Positions 17,195 through 25,898 of a stretch of DNA of 64,000 nt are shown piece by piece. The position numbers and the translations under genes were made by a program. The number at the start of each line of letters is the position of its first letter. Position 1 is the stretch's first letter. The notes beneath the pieces are model-generated. The model made no database searches and was not told the origin of the DNA. It saw only the letters and a program-made list of their open reading frames with translations. Location: NCBI RefSeq assembly GCF_030285625.1, contig NZ_CP127294.1:8154001-8218000 (forward strand). Reading direction: 5' to 3'. This DNA comes from Amycolatopsis sp. 2-15 (GTDB taxonomy: Bacteria; Actinomycetota; Actinomycetes; Mycobacteriales; Pseudonocardiaceae).

Positions 17195-18130
17195 TCACGG
17201 CCCGATCGGCTCCCAGTCCCGGTGGTGGTCCACCCACCACTGCGCGATGTCGAGCCGCCGCAGGAAGCGGACACCCGGCTGCTCCGTGGCATACCGGACG
17301 AAATCCCGCACGGCCGCCGCGCGCCCGGCCTGTCCGCTCCACCGCGGGTGCAGCCCCACGGTCATCATCCGCGCCCCGAAGCCGTCGTCGGCTTCCTCGC
17401 ACATGTAGTCGAGCGCGAGCCGCAGGCTTTCGAAGAACTGCGCCGGCGAGCCGTAGGTCGGGCTCAGCAGGTAGCGGGTGTCGTTGTACACCTTGGAATA
17501 CGGCACGATCAGCAGCCCGCGCTCCGAAAAGTACGGCAGCTCGTCGTTGCACGGATCCGAATCGTAGAGGAATCCGCCTTCCGCCACGAGCAGGTCGAGC
17601 GTGTGCTCGCTCGGGAACGACCGCACGTACCACCCGCGCGGCCGCTGCCCCGTCGTCCGCTCCAGCGACTCGATCGCGCGGTGCAGGTGGTCGCGCTCCT
17701 CGTCGACGGGCATGCGCGCGTAGTCGAGCCAGCGGTAGCCGTGGCCGATCACGTCGTGGCCGCGTTCGCGGATCCACTCCGCGACGGCCGGGTTGCGCTC
17801 GAGAGCGACCGCGCACGCACCGACGCTCACCGGCACCGCGTAGCGGTCGAAGATCCGCGCCAGCCGCCAGATGCCGACGCGGCTGCCGAACTCGTAGTGC
17901 GTCTCGGTGCCGAGATCACGCACCTCGGGACCGACCTCGTAGGCGTACTCGCCCCAGCCGTCGTTGCGGCCGTCGCCGTCGGGGATCGAGTACTCGGCGC
18001 CCTCCTCGTAGTTCACGACGATGTTCACCACGACCTTGGCGTCGCCGGGCCAGCGCACCCGGGGCGGGTACCGGCCGTAGCCGACGAAGTCACGCGGCGG
18101 CGCTGCGGCCGGGTCACGGGGTTCGGGCAC
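17195..18130 (-). CDS. Polysaccharide deacetylase-family protein, PuuE allantoinase-like
   Basis: The 311-residue protein has the NodB-homology fold in the PuuE arrangement: VVNIVVNYEEGAEYSIPDGD near the start, EFGSRVGIWRLARIFD, ERGHDVIGHGYRWLDY and TVGLHPRWSGQAGR. PuuE-type proteins are metal-independent allantoinases; other relatives deacetylate amino sugars. The start is GTG at 18130, 37 bases after the ABM-protein gene, so the two are likely cotranscribed. Length matches PuuE (about 300). Confidence 0.78.
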   Translation of the reverse strand: MPEPRDPAAAPPRDFVGYGRYPPRVRWPGDAKVVVNIVVNYEEGAEYSIPDGDGRNDGWGEYAYEVGPEVRDLGTETHYEFGSRVGIWRLARIFDRYAVPVSVGACAVALERNPAVAEWIRERGHDVIGHGYRWLDYARMPVDEERDHLHRAIESLERTTGQRPRGWYVRSFPSEHTLDLLVAEGGFLYDSDPCNDELPYFSERGLLIVPYSKVYNDTRYLLSPTYGSPAQFFESLRLALDYMCEEADDGFGARMMTVGLHPRWSGQAGRAAAVRDFVRYATEQPGVRFLRRLDIAQWWVDHHRDWEPIGP

Positions 18131-18167
18131 GAACCCAGCGTGGCACGGCCGCCGCATCCCGGCAGGG

Positions 18168-18473
18168 TCAGTGCGGCGGGAGCTTCGCGGCCAGCACGCC
18201 CACCGGCGTGATCGTCGGCGGCACGGCGAACAGCTCGTCGCCGCGCAGCTCGATCTGCCTGCGCACCTCGCCCTGAAGGTGGGCTTCGCGGTCCTCCTCC
18301 GTCTCGAACGCGTCGAAGATCCGGAACGACGACGGCCCGAGGCGGAAACCGAACCAGGCCAGCGTGCCCGGTTCGGCGTCCACAAGGGACTTGGCGTCGA
18401 CGAGGAACTGGGCCACGTCGTCCTCCTTCCCGGGCTTCGCTTCGAACTCGACGAAAAATCCGTACGCCGGCAT
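18168..18473 (-). CDS. Antibiotic biosynthesis monooxygenase (ABM) domain protein
   Basis: The 101-residue protein is a single ABM-type ferredoxin-like fold: FFVEFEAKPGKEDDVAQFL, then FRLGPSSFRIFDAFETEEDREAH. Members are quinone monooxygenases, haem-degrading enzymes or proteins with no known activity. A strong GGAGGA lies 6 bases before the ATG. It opens a short leftward operon with the PuuE-like gene. Two strong palindromes lie directly upstream. Confidence 0.8.
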   Translation of the reverse strand: MPAYGFFVEFEAKPGKEDDVAQFLVDAKSLVDAEPGTLAWFGFRLGPSSFRIFDAFETEEDREAHLQGEVRRQIELRGDELFAVPPTITPVGVLAAKLPPH

Positions 18474-18487
18474 GGTTTCCTCCTCAC

Positions 18488-18557
18488 CCGGGCCACCGTG
18501 GCCCGGCTGTCCGACGCTAACCGGCGGGAAGCGTGCAGGACGCTCGGATCCCGCCGG
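18488..18557. promoter_or_regulatory. Two perfect palindromes upstream of the ABM gene
   Basis: CCGGGCCACCGTGGCCCGG (18488-18506) has 9-bp arms and a 1-base centre. A second structure, 18521-18557, has 9-bp outer arms CCGGCGGGA/TCCCGCCGG and 5-bp inner arms AGCGT/ACGCT. The second could end the upstream regulator transcript; the first, next to the ribosome site, looks like an operator. Confidence 0.5.
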
Positions 18558-18584
18558 ATCGGGCCTCACCCGGCGCCGGGTTCG

Positions 18585-19601
18585 TCACGACGCGGCCGGA
18601 GTGGCGCGAAAGGTGGCCCGGTAGCTGCCCGCCGTGGTGCCGACCTGGCGTTCGAAGTGGCGGCGCAGCGTCTCCGCGGACCCGAACCCCACCATCGCGG
18701 CGATCTCCGAGATCCGGTGATCCGTCGTCTCCAGCAGCACCTTGGCGGCCGCCACGCGCTCGCGGTTGATCCAGTCGAACACCGTCATCCCCGTGGCCCG
18801 GCGGAACTTGCGCACCAGGCTCCGCTCGCTCAGGTGCACCTGCGACGCCAGCCCGGCCAGCGTCAACGGCTCGTGCAGGTGCTCCCGCAGCCACGCCAGG
18901 AACGATCCGAGCGCCGGCTCCCCCGCGATCCGGATCGAGTCCTTCACGAACTGCGCCTGCGCACCCGGGCGCCGCGGCGCCGTCACCAGCAGCCGGCCGA
19001 CGTCGCCGGCGTAGGCCTGGCCCAGGTCCTCGGCCAGCAGGTGCAAGGCGAGGTCCGTCGCCGAGAAGATCCCGCCCGACGTGTGCACCCCGCCGTCGTC
19101 CACGTACAGGCAGCCCGGATCCAGCTTGACCTGCGGGAACTCCCGGCAGAACTCCTCGGTGAACAACCAGTGCGTGGTCGCCCGGCGCCCGTCCAGCAGC
19201 CCGGCGCGCGCCAGCAGGAACGCGCCCCCGCAGAACGACACCATGCGCGCGCCGGCCTCCGCCGCGCCCCGCAACGCCCGCACCACGGATCGCGGCCGCT
19301 CCGCCAGCGGATTCTCGACACCCGGCACCATCACCGTGTCGGCCGTCAGCAAGGTCTCCAGCGGCGCGAGCTCCCCGAAGTCCACGCCCGAAGGCAGCAC
19401 CTGGCGCGGCTCCTCGCCGCAGAGCACCACCTCGTACGCGCTGCCGACGTCGCCGGTCAGTTCGGCGATCGCCGCCATCCGCGGGCCGAACACCTGGTGC
19501 ACCACCGTGACCTCCAGCGCCACGGAATCGGGCACGACCAGCACCGCGATCACGTGCTTGGCGCGGCCGCGCGAGGTGACGGGCGTCTTGGCGGGGTGCA
19601 T
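18585..19601 (-). CDS. GlxA-like AraC-family regulator (DJ-1/PfpI domain plus HTH)
   Basis: The 338-residue protein has an N-terminal DJ-1/PfpI domain (residues about 15-190, with MVSFCGGAFLLARAGLLDG as the nucleophile-elbow region, Cys present) and a C-terminal AraC double helix-turn-helix (AGLASQVHLSERSLVRKFRR, then ISEIAAMVGFGSAETLRRHF). Such proteins sense small molecules and activate nearby genes. AGGAGC precedes the ATG. It lies upstream of, and on the same strand as, the ABM/PuuE-like operon, which it may control. Confidence 0.88.
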   Translation of the reverse strand: MHPAKTPVTSRGRAKHVIAVLVVPDSVALEVTVVHQVFGPRMAAIAELTGDVGSAYEVVLCGEEPRQVLPSGVDFGELAPLETLLTADTVMVPGVENPLAERPRSVVRALRGAAEAGARMVSFCGGAFLLARAGLLDGRRATTHWLFTEEFCREFPQVKLDPGCLYVDDGGVHTSGGIFSATDLALHLLAEDLGQAYAGDVGRLLVTAPRRPGAQAQFVKDSIRIAGEPALGSFLAWLREHLHEPLTLAGLASQVHLSERSLVRKFRRATGMTVFDWINRERVAAAKVLLETTDHRISEIAAMVGFGSAETLRRHFERQVGTTAGSYRATFRATPAAS

Positions 19602-19657
19602 CACTGCTCCTGATCCGGCGGGTGCCCAGGAGACCGGGGCCCCGCCGCCGAGCGGGG

Positions 19658-20667
19658 TCACAGCCGGACCGCTTCGAGCACGGCGGCCACGAACGCGCGT
19701 GGCTGCTCCTGGGGCAGGTTGTGCCCCGCGCCGGGCACGCGGTGGTGCACGCGCGGGCCGGTGAAGTGGTTCGCCGACGCCGCGCCGTCGGTCGCCGGGA
19801 AGCTGCCGTCGGCGAGCCCGTCGAGCGTCACCGCCGGCACCGTGATCGGTGGCTGCGCCAGCAGCCGCGCTTCGAGGGCGGCGTAGCGAGGATCGCCCGG
19901 CGCCGCGCCCTGGCGCACGCGGTAGTTGTGGATGACCACGTCCACGTAGTCCGGATTGTCCATCGCGGCGGCCGCGATGTCGAGGTCGGCGCTCGTGAAG
20001 GGCCACTGCGGCGAGTTGCGCCGCCACACCACTTCCGCCAGGTCACGCCGGGAACGCGTCAGCGCGGTGCGGCCGCGCTCGGTCAAGAAGAAGTAGAAGT
20101 ACCAGTGCGCCGATTCGGTGCCGGGCGCGTCCGGGGAGGACGCGAGCACGGCCGGGTCCAGGTTCTGGATCAGGTAGCTGCTCACCGACACCAGCGCGCG
20201 GCACCGCTTCGGCCACAGCGCCGCGGCGACGTCGAGGGCGCGCCCGCCCCAGTCGTAGCCGCCGAACACCGCGATCTCGACGCCGAGCGCGTCGAGGAAC
20301 GCGATCAGGTCGCGCCGAGCGCGGCCTGCTGGCCGGAGCGCATCGTCGCGGCGTCGCGGAAGCGGGTGGCGCCGTGGCCGCGCAGGTAGGGCACGAGCAC
20401 GCGGAAGCCGCGGCGCGCCAGAGCGGGCGCGACCTCGGCGTAGGCGTGCGGGCTGTAGGGCCAGCCGTGGCCGAGCAGCACCACGTCGCCGCGGGCCGGC
20501 CCGACCTCGTGGTAGGCGAGGTCGAGCAGGTCGGTGCGCACGTGGCGGACCGGGCCCAGCCCGGAGACCACGGCCGGGGTGGCCGCGGCCTCCGCGGAGA
20601 AGGCCGGGAGGGAGGCGACGACCGCCCCCGCTCCCACGGCCTTCCCGAACGCCCGCCGGGAGATCAT
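19658..20667 (-). pseudogene. Tat-exported alpha/beta hydrolase interrupted by a frameshift
   Basis: The first part, from ATG 20667 (GAGGAGC upstream), has a Tat signal (SRRAFGKAVGAG, then an Ala-rich region) and the hydrolase start VVLLGHGWPYSPHAY. It runs into a stop near 20305 after GQQAALGAT. The rest continues in another frame from about 20310: GDLIAFLDALGVEIAVFGGY, then the nucleophile elbow DWGGRAL and a C-terminal VPGAGHNLPQEQP histidine region, ending at 19658. One missing base near 20313 would join both into a normal epoxide-hydrolase-like protein of about 335 residues. The cause may be true decay or a sequencing error. Confidence 0.8.
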
Positions 20668-20696
20668 GGTGTGCTCCTCGTCGGTCGGGCGCACCG

Positions 20697-21131
20697 TCAG
20701 GCTACGGTCGCGACAGTGGCGTCTACGGTGACCTCGACGTTTCCGCGGGTCGCCTTCGAGTAAGGGCAGATCTGGTGCGCGGCGTGGCCCAGCTCTTCGG
20801 CGGTCGCCTGGTCCACACCGGACACTTCGAGGTGCAGGGCGGCGCTGAACCAGAAGTCGGCCGTTTCATTGTGCAGGGTGATGTCGGCGACCACGGCGAG
20901 GTCGGCGAGCTTCACCTTCTTCTGCGCGGCAACGATTTTCACCGCGCCGAGGAAACACGAGGCCCACCCGGCGCCGAGCAGCTGCTCCGGGTTGGTCGCG
21001 CCGCCGTTGCCGCCGAGCTCCTTCGGGATGGCGAGCGTGACGTCGAGCGAACCGTCGGCGGCGGTGGCACGGCCTCCGTTGCGGCCCTCGCCGGTGGCGG
21101 TGACGACCGCGGTGTAGGTGGTTTCAGTCAT
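20697..21131 (-). CDS. ohr: Organic hydroperoxide resistance protein Ohr
   Basis: The 144-residue OsmC/Ohr-family peroxidase has both reactive cysteines in the expected settings: GWASCFLGA near residue 60 and HQICPYSKATRGN near 125. It reduces organic peroxides with the help of a dithiol partner in the cytoplasm. AAAGGA precedes the ATG. No OhrR gene is adjacent. It is next to a DinB-like (thiol-linked) gene and a few hundred bases from DipZ, so the area looks thiol/peroxide related. Confidence 0.93.
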   Translation of the reverse strand: MTETTYTAVVTATGEGRNGGRATAADGSLDVTLAIPKELGGNGGATNPEQLLGAGWASCFLGAVKIVAAQKKVKLADLAVVADITLHNETADFWFSAALHLEVSGVDQATAEELGHAAHQICPYSKATRGNVEVTVDATVATVA

Positions 21132-21175
21132 GGCAACTGTCCTTTCTCGACAGAATTTCGGGAGAACTTCGGGGG

Positions 21176-21637
21176 TCAGGCGGGGATCCGGGCTTGCGCG
21201 AGCAGGACGTCGCGCAGGATTTCGAGCTGGCCGTGGTGCTGGAGGAGGTCGGCGCACAGGTGCAGCAGCGCGCCGCCGGCCTCGAGCGGGTCGCCGAGCC
21301 CGGCCAGCGTGGCGGGCACGGTCGCGTGCGGGTCCGCGCGGGGCACGTCTTTCCCGAGCTGCCGCACGGTCTTGCGCACGCGGTCGAGCAGCGGCGCGAC
21401 GGGGCCGGCGGCAGTGAACTCGGCGTCGCGGTCGCGATGGCCGGCGCGGCCGGAGACGACCTCGCCGGCCCAGTAGGCCGTGGCGCCGAGGCAGTGGTTG
21501 AGCACCGCGTACGGCGTGTTGGCGCCGGGCAGCTCGAGCCGGGTGTTGGCCAGGTCGTCGCCGAGCTGCTCGACGATCGCGGCCATGCCGGTCAGGGCCC
21601 GGGTGACGACGTGCAGGTACTGGCCAGTGGTGATCAC
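21176..21637 (-). CDS. DinB-superfamily protein (TIGR03086-like)
   Basis: The 153-residue protein looks like a four-helix DinB fold: YLHVVTRALTGMAAIVEQLG, PYAVLNHCLGATAYWAGEV (a metal-type His) and a C-terminal HLCADLLQHHGQLEILRDVL. In actinomycetes such proteins are often mycothiol-dependent transferases of unknown substrate. The GTG start overlaps the end of a possible tiny reading frame (GTGA at 21637-21634). Upstream of ohr on the same strand, 44 bases apart, so probably cotranscribed. Confidence 0.75.
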   Translation of the reverse strand: MITTGQYLHVVTRALTGMAAIVEQLGDDLANTRLELPGANTPYAVLNHCLGATAYWAGEVVSGRAGHRDRDAEFTAAGPVAPLLDRVRKTVRQLGKDVPRADPHATVPATLAGLGDPLEAGGALLHLCADLLQHHGQLEILRDVLLAQARIPA

Positions 21638-21741
21638 AGGTACTCCCCTGGCCCGAAACCGGGCACCGGGGTGCCGGTGAGCGCACCCATGGTGACGAGC
21701 AGGTTCCGCAGGACGAGCAAGAGCGAGACAGTCGGATCCAT
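21634..21741 (-). CDS. Possible 35-residue leader/small protein coupled to the DinB gene
   Basis: A short frame beginning MDPTVSLLLVLRNLLVTMG and ending in PGFGPGEYL stops inside the GTGA that starts the DinB-like gene. A weak GGAAAGG lies upstream. It has one hydrophobic stretch. It could be a coupled leader peptide or chance; the coupling is the only positive sign. Confidence 0.25.
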   Translation of the reverse strand: MDPTVSLLLVLRNLLVTMGALTGTPVPGFGPGEYL

Positions 21742-21834
21742 CGAAGGTGAGACCTTTCCGGACGGGGGCCGCCGACCGCGGTTTCCACGGGGCCCCGGTG
21801 GCGATGCCGAAACTCTCGCACGCTCATTCATCAC

Positions 21835-21935
21835 CAGTCAACACGGTTACGAATTTTCGCCACATATTCCAGTCAAATTACTTTTACCGGTTAGCAATTG
21901 TTGCGCTCTTTTTCGTCACCTGTCAGACTGGTGCG
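21835..21935. promoter_or_regulatory. AT-rich divergent promoter region with ACGGTTACGAAT motif
   Basis: This roughly 100-base gap is markedly AT-richer than its surroundings. It carries ACGGTTACGAAT at 21843-21854, repeated exactly at 22586-22597 before dipZ. It should hold promoters for the leftward DinB/ohr genes and the rightward CGNR gene. Confidence 0.5.
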
Positions 21936-22508
21936 ATGGAACACGCCTTCCCCTGCGGGAACCCGGCACTCGACTTCGTCGGGACCCTGCGCGCCCGGCG
22001 CAACGCCGAGCCCCTGGAGAAGCTCGGTTCACCGCGCAACCTCGACGCGTGGTTCCGCGAGTCCGGGGTCACCGACACCGGCCCGGGCAGCCGGGCGCAG
22101 GACGTGACCGCCGCGATCGAACTGCGTGAGGCGATCTACGCACTGGTCGCGGCGCGGCTGACCCACCACGAGCCCGACCTGCGGGCGATGGACGTGGTCA
22201 ACGAGTTCGCCGCGCACCCCTCGACCGTGCCGCAGCTGTCACCCGAGGGCCGCCGACTGGAGGCCACCCCCGGGCAGGCACTGTCGTCGGTGGCCCGCGA
22301 GGCCGTGGAGATCCTCGGCGGACCGGACGCCGACCTGCTCAAGGAGTGCGGCCGGCCCGAGTGCACCCAGGTCTACCTCGACCGGTCCCGCGGGTCGCGG
22401 CGCGAGTGGTGCGCCATGGCGACCTGCGGGAACAAGATGAAGGCCGCCGCCTACCGGGCGCGCCAGCGCGGCAACCCGCCGCTGTCCCCGTCGCGGCAGG
22501 TCGGCTGA
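21936..22508 (+). CDS. CGNR zinc-finger (ABATE domain) transcriptional regulator
   Basis: The 190-residue protein has the N-terminal ABATE domain start FPCGNPALDFVGTLRARR and ends in a CGNR-type zinc finger: CGRPECTQVYLDRSRGSRRE and then WCAMATCGNKMKAAAYRAR (Cys at both ends, CGN followed by K instead of R). This family binds DNA and responds to stress or small ligands. ATG start without a clear ribosome site, so a leaderless transcript is possible. It lies divergent from the DinB/ohr pair and directly before dipZ. Confidence 0.88.
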   Translation: MEHAFPCGNPALDFVGTLRARRNAEPLEKLGSPRNLDAWFRESGVTDTGPGSRAQDVTAAIELREAIYALVAARLTHHEPDLRAMDVVNEFAAHPSTVPQLSPEGRRLEATPGQALSSVAREAVEILGGPDADLLKECGRPECTQVYLDRSRGSRREWCAMATCGNKMKAAAYRARQRGNPPLSPSRQVG

Positions 22509-22528
22509 CCCGCTCCCCTCCGACGACC

Positions 22529-22565
22529 AGGCCGGTGAAGACACTCCGCCTTCACCGGCCTTTTT
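22529..22565 (+). terminator. Rho-independent terminator after the CGNR gene
   Basis: A 12-bp perfect stem (AGGCCGGTGAAG / CTTCACCGGCCT) with a short loop, followed by a run of five T. One of the clearest terminators in the window. Confidence 0.92.
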
Positions 22566-22573
22566 CGAAGTCA

Positions 22574-22597
22574 TAACCACTCTGAACGGTTACGAAT
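22574..22597. promoter_or_regulatory. Candidate operator upstream of dipZ
   Basis: TAACC at 22574-22578 and GGTTA at 22588-22592 form an inverted repeat with a 9-base spacer. The right half belongs to ACGGTTACGAAT, which is also present before the CGNR gene. The CGNR protein is the nearest regulator that could bind both. Confidence 0.4.
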
Positions 22598-22637
22598 AGC
22601 CGCTAGGCTGCGAGCAATTCGTCCCCGGGGAGAAATC

Positions 22638-24230
22638 ATGCTCACTCTTGTGCTCGCCGGTCTGCTCGCAGGTGCGGTCACGAGCATTTCGCCGTGTGTG
22701 CTGCCGGTGCTGCCCGTCCTCCTCACGGCCGGGTCTCGCCGGCCTGTGCGCGTGGTGGCCGGCCTCGTGGTGAGCTTCAGCCTCGCGACGCTGTTCGGCT
22801 CACTCATGCTCAGCGCGTTCCACCTGCCGCAGGACCTGCTGCGCGACGCCGGGATCGTGGTCCTCGCCCTGCTCGGGCTCGGCCTGGTCTCGCGGCGCGT
22901 CGGCGCGCTGCTGGAACGGCCGTTCGCACGGCTCCGCGGACGCGCGGCCGACCCGGACGCGGGCGGGTTCACGGTCGGCCTCGCCCTCGGCCTGGTCTAC
23001 GTGCCGTGCGCGGGCCCGGTACTCGCGACCATCGCCGTGCTCGGCGCGACGCACCGGATCGGGTTCGGCGCGCTGGTGCTCACGGCGGCGTTCGGCGTCG
23101 GGGCCGGGGTCCCGCTGCTCGCGCTCGCCCTGGCCGGCGACGCGCTGACCCGCCGCGTCCGGTACCTGCGCGCCCGCGCCCGGGCGATCCGCGTGACCGC
23201 CGGCGTCGCGCTGCTGGCCGTGGCGGCGGCCACGGCGTTCGACCTCACCGCCGGCCTGCAGCGCGCCGTGCCGGACTACACCGCGGCACTGCAGCGGTCG
23301 TTCGAGGCCGGCACTTCCACGGCCGCGAGCCTGCACGGGCTCACCGCCGCGCCTGAGCCCACGGGCATCACCGCGTGGCTCAACACCCCGGGCGGGCAGC
23401 CGCTGACGATCGCGAGCCGGCACGGGAAGGTCGTGCTCGTCACCTTCTGGACCTACAGCTGCGTGAACTGCCTGCGTGCCCTGCCGCACTACGAAAGCTG
23501 GTACCGCACCTACCGCGGTTCAGGGCTCGTGGTACTCGGGGTGCACACGCCGGAGTTCGCGTTCGAGCACGAGCCCGCCAACGTCGCCGCCCAGGTCAAG
23601 GCCCTCGGCGTCGATTACCCCGTGGCGATCGACAACGACTACGCCACCTGGACCGCCTACGGCAACCAGTACTGGCCGGCCTCTTACCTCGTCGACGCGT
23701 CAGGCCAGGTCCGCGGTTCCCACTTCGGCGAAGGCGGCTACACGGACACCGAGCAGCAGATCCGCGGCCTCCTCACCGACGCCGGCGCCGGTCCGCTGCC
23801 GCCGCCCACCGACGTCCCCGACCGGGCCCCGGTGGAAGCCACCACGCCGGAGACCTATCTCGGCCCGGCCAACGCGCCCCTCGACATCACCGGCGACCAG
23901 CCCCCACCCGGTCGGACCCGCACGCTGCGCTTCCCCGCCGCCGTCGCCTCCGACACCTTCGCCCTGGACGGCACCTGGACCGCGTCCGGCGAATACCTCA
24001 CCGCGGGCCCGTCCGCGCGCCTGCGCCTGGACTTCCGCGCCCGCGCCGTCCATCTCGTCCTCGCCGGCACGGGCACCCTCACCGTCGAGGTCGACGGCAC
24101 CCGCACGACAGTGGCGGCCTCGGGCGTGCCGAAGCTCTACACGCTGGTTTCCGGCCCGGCGGCGCGACATTCGACGTTGACGCTGTCGCTCACGCCGGGC
24201 CTTCAGGCGTACGACTTCACGTTCGGCTGA
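22638..24230 (+). CDS. DipZ-type thiol-disulfide protein (CcdA + thioredoxin-like + C-terminal domain)
   Basis: The 530-residue membrane protein has an N-terminal CcdA module with the conserved Cys pair (SISPCVLPVLPVLL and YVPCAGPVLATIAVLG), six hydrophobic helices to about residue 210, then an extracytoplasmic TlpA/thioredoxin domain with active site WTYSCVNCLR near residue 275 and a beta-rich C-terminal domain from about 400. It carries electrons from the cytoplasm to extracytoplasmic disulfides. The layout matches mycobacterial DipZ. A terminator and a possible operator lie upstream; it is monocistronic and ends against the acyl-CoA synthetase gene. Confidence 0.9.
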   Translation: MLTLVLAGLLAGAVTSISPCVLPVLPVLLTAGSRRPVRVVAGLVVSFSLATLFGSLMLSAFHLPQDLLRDAGIVVLALLGLGLVSRRVGALLERPFARLRGRAADPDAGGFTVGLALGLVYVPCAGPVLATIAVLGATHRIGFGALVLTAAFGVGAGVPLLALALAGDALTRRVRYLRARARAIRVTAGVALLAVAAATAFDLTAGLQRAVPDYTAALQRSFEAGTSTAASLHGLTAAPEPTGITAWLNTPGGQPLTIASRHGKVVLVTFWTYSCVNCLRALPHYESWYRTYRGSGLVVLGVHTPEFAFEHEPANVAAQVKALGVDYPVAIDNDYATWTAYGNQYWPASYLVDASGQVRGSHFGEGGYTDTEQQIRGLLTDAGAGPLPPPTDVPDRAPVEATTPETYLGPANAPLDITGDQPPPGRTRTLRFPAAVASDTFALDGTWTASGEYLTAGPSARLRLDFRARAVHLVLAGTGTLTVEVDGTRTTVAASGVPKLYTLVSGPAARHSTLTLSLTPGLQAYDFTFG

Positions 24231-24267
24231 GCTGTCCGAGCCGACCCAGCCGACCGGCCACAGTGGA

Positions 24268-25785
24268 CTATCCCTGCCCCCGCAACGGCAGCTTCGTGAT
24301 CTTCCCTGTCGGCCCCTTCGGCAGCTCGGCGACGATCCGCACCCGGCGCGGATACTTGTAGGCGGCGATCCGTTCCTTCGCCCACGCCACGATCTCCTCC
24401 GGCTCCGCCGAAGCGCCCGCCTTCAGGGACACCACCGCGACGATCTCCTCACCCAGCCGTTCGTCCGGCTCGCCGATCACCGCGGCCTCCGCGACGGCCG
24501 GGTGCCGGTAGAGGAGCTCCTCCACCTCACGCGGGTACACGTTGTACCCGCCCCGGATCACGAGGTCCTTCTTGCGGTCCACGACGAACACGAACCCGTC
24601 CTCGTCGACGTAACCCAGGTCGCCGGTGTGGAACCACCCGCCCCGGAAGGCTTCGGCGGTTTCGGCGGGCCGCTTGTAGTAGCCCTTCGTGATGTTGTGC
24701 CCGCGCAGCACGATCTCGCCCACCTGGTCCGCGCCGGGCGGCAGCGGCCGGTCCTGCGCGTCGACGATACGCAGCTGCACACCCCAGATCGGCTTGCCGA
24801 TGGAGAGCACCTTGCGGTTCGCGGCGCCCGGGTTCACCGTGGTCGTCGACGCGGACTCGGACAGGCCGTAGCCCTCCAGCACGGGGATGCCGTACTTTGC
24901 CTCGAACGCCAGCAGTACCTGCTCCGGGATCGCGGCGCCGCCGGAGCTGCCGATGCGCAGGCTGCTCGTGTCGTACGCGGAGCTGTCGGCGACGGCCAGC
25001 GCGTGGTACATCGTCGGCACGCCGGCCATGATCGTCACGCGGTCGCGCTCGATGGCCTCCAGCACCGCCTTCGGCTCGAACCGCCGGACCACCGACACCG
25101 TGCGCGCGTGGCGGGCCGCGGAGTTGAGGATGCTGGACAGGCCGTAGACGTGGAAGAACGGCAGCACGGCGAGCACCACGTCCTCGGGTTCCGTGCCGAA
25201 GGTCTGGCCGCCGATCGTGCACGTCATGTACAGCGAGAAATGCGACAGCTCGGCGCCTTTCGGACGTCCGGTGGTGCCACTCGTGTACAGCAGCACGGCG
25301 GTGTCATCGGCGGCGCCCGGGTACAGGTCGCCGTCGTCCTCGGCGTCGAGCAGCTCGGCGAACTCGACCGCGCCGGCGGGCCACCCGGCCAGACCGCCCA
25401 CGACGACCGCGGCCACCTCCGGCACCTCGGCCAGCGCCTTCGCGACCTCACCGGCCAGCGCCGTGCCGGCGATGAGCAGCCGCGCGTCGGAGTCGGCCAG
25501 GTGGTAGGCGATCTCGTCGGCTTTGAGCAGCGGGTTCAGCGGCACCATGGTGAGCCCGGCCTTGAGGATCCCGAAATAGGCGAACACGAACTCGGGGACG
25601 TTGGCCAGTTGCACGGCGATTTTGTCGCCCGGTGCGAAACCCCGCGCACGCAACGCCGTCGCGACCCGGCCGGAGGCCTCGTCCACCGCGGCGTAGGAGT
25701 GGATTCCACCCGGAAAACGCAGAAAGTCCTTTTCCGGCTGGGCGAGCGCGGACTCGTGCAAGATCGTGGCCAGGTTGAAGCTCAC
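24268..25785 (-). CDS. Long-chain fatty acid-CoA ligase (AMP-forming)
   Basis: The 505-residue ANL enzyme has the AMP/ATP P-loop YTSGTTGRPKGAEL near residue 170, the acyl-binding GYGLSESAS near 306, HTGDLGYVDEDGFVFVVDRK and the C-terminal lysine in PKGPTGKITKLPLRG. It activates a fatty acid to acyl-CoA through acyl-AMP. Start is GTG at 25785 with GGAGG 8 bases upstream. It is divergent from the MarR gene; the shared 150-base region carries the MarR-type palindrome, so both sides may be controlled together. Confidence 0.9.
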   Translation of the reverse strand: MSFNLATILHESALAQPEKDFLRFPGGIHSYAAVDEASGRVATALRARGFAPGDKIAVQLANVPEFVFAYFGILKAGLTMVPLNPLLKADEIAYHLADSDARLLIAGTALAGEVAKALAEVPEVAAVVVGGLAGWPAGAVEFAELLDAEDDGDLYPGAADDTAVLLYTSGTTGRPKGAELSHFSLYMTCTIGGQTFGTEPEDVVLAVLPFFHVYGLSSILNSAARHARTVSVVRRFEPKAVLEAIERDRVTIMAGVPTMYHALAVADSSAYDTSSLRIGSSGGAAIPEQVLLAFEAKYGIPVLEGYGLSESASTTTVNPGAANRKVLSIGKPIWGVQLRIVDAQDRPLPPGADQVGEIVLRGHNITKGYYKRPAETAEAFRGGWFHTGDLGYVDEDGFVFVVDRKKDLVIRGGYNVYPREVEELLYRHPAVAEAAVIGEPDERLGEEIVAVVSLKAGASAEPEEIVAWAKERIAAYKYPRRVRIVAELPKGPTGKITKLPLRGQG

Positions 25786-25898
25786 GCTACCTCCGAACCT
25801 CGTTCTGCCCGCAGCGACGACGAGCAGAGAACTCCGTTGTCGACCCAGTCCGGTCGACCCCAGGCTACCGAATCCTGTTCGGTCCGCCGAGACCACTA

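Noticed and set aside
22694..24361. Long + strand frames overlapping dipZ, and an opposite frame 22800-23489
   Set aside because: They are out-of-frame shadows with low-complexity Arg/Pro composition, while the DipZ frame has clear motifs.
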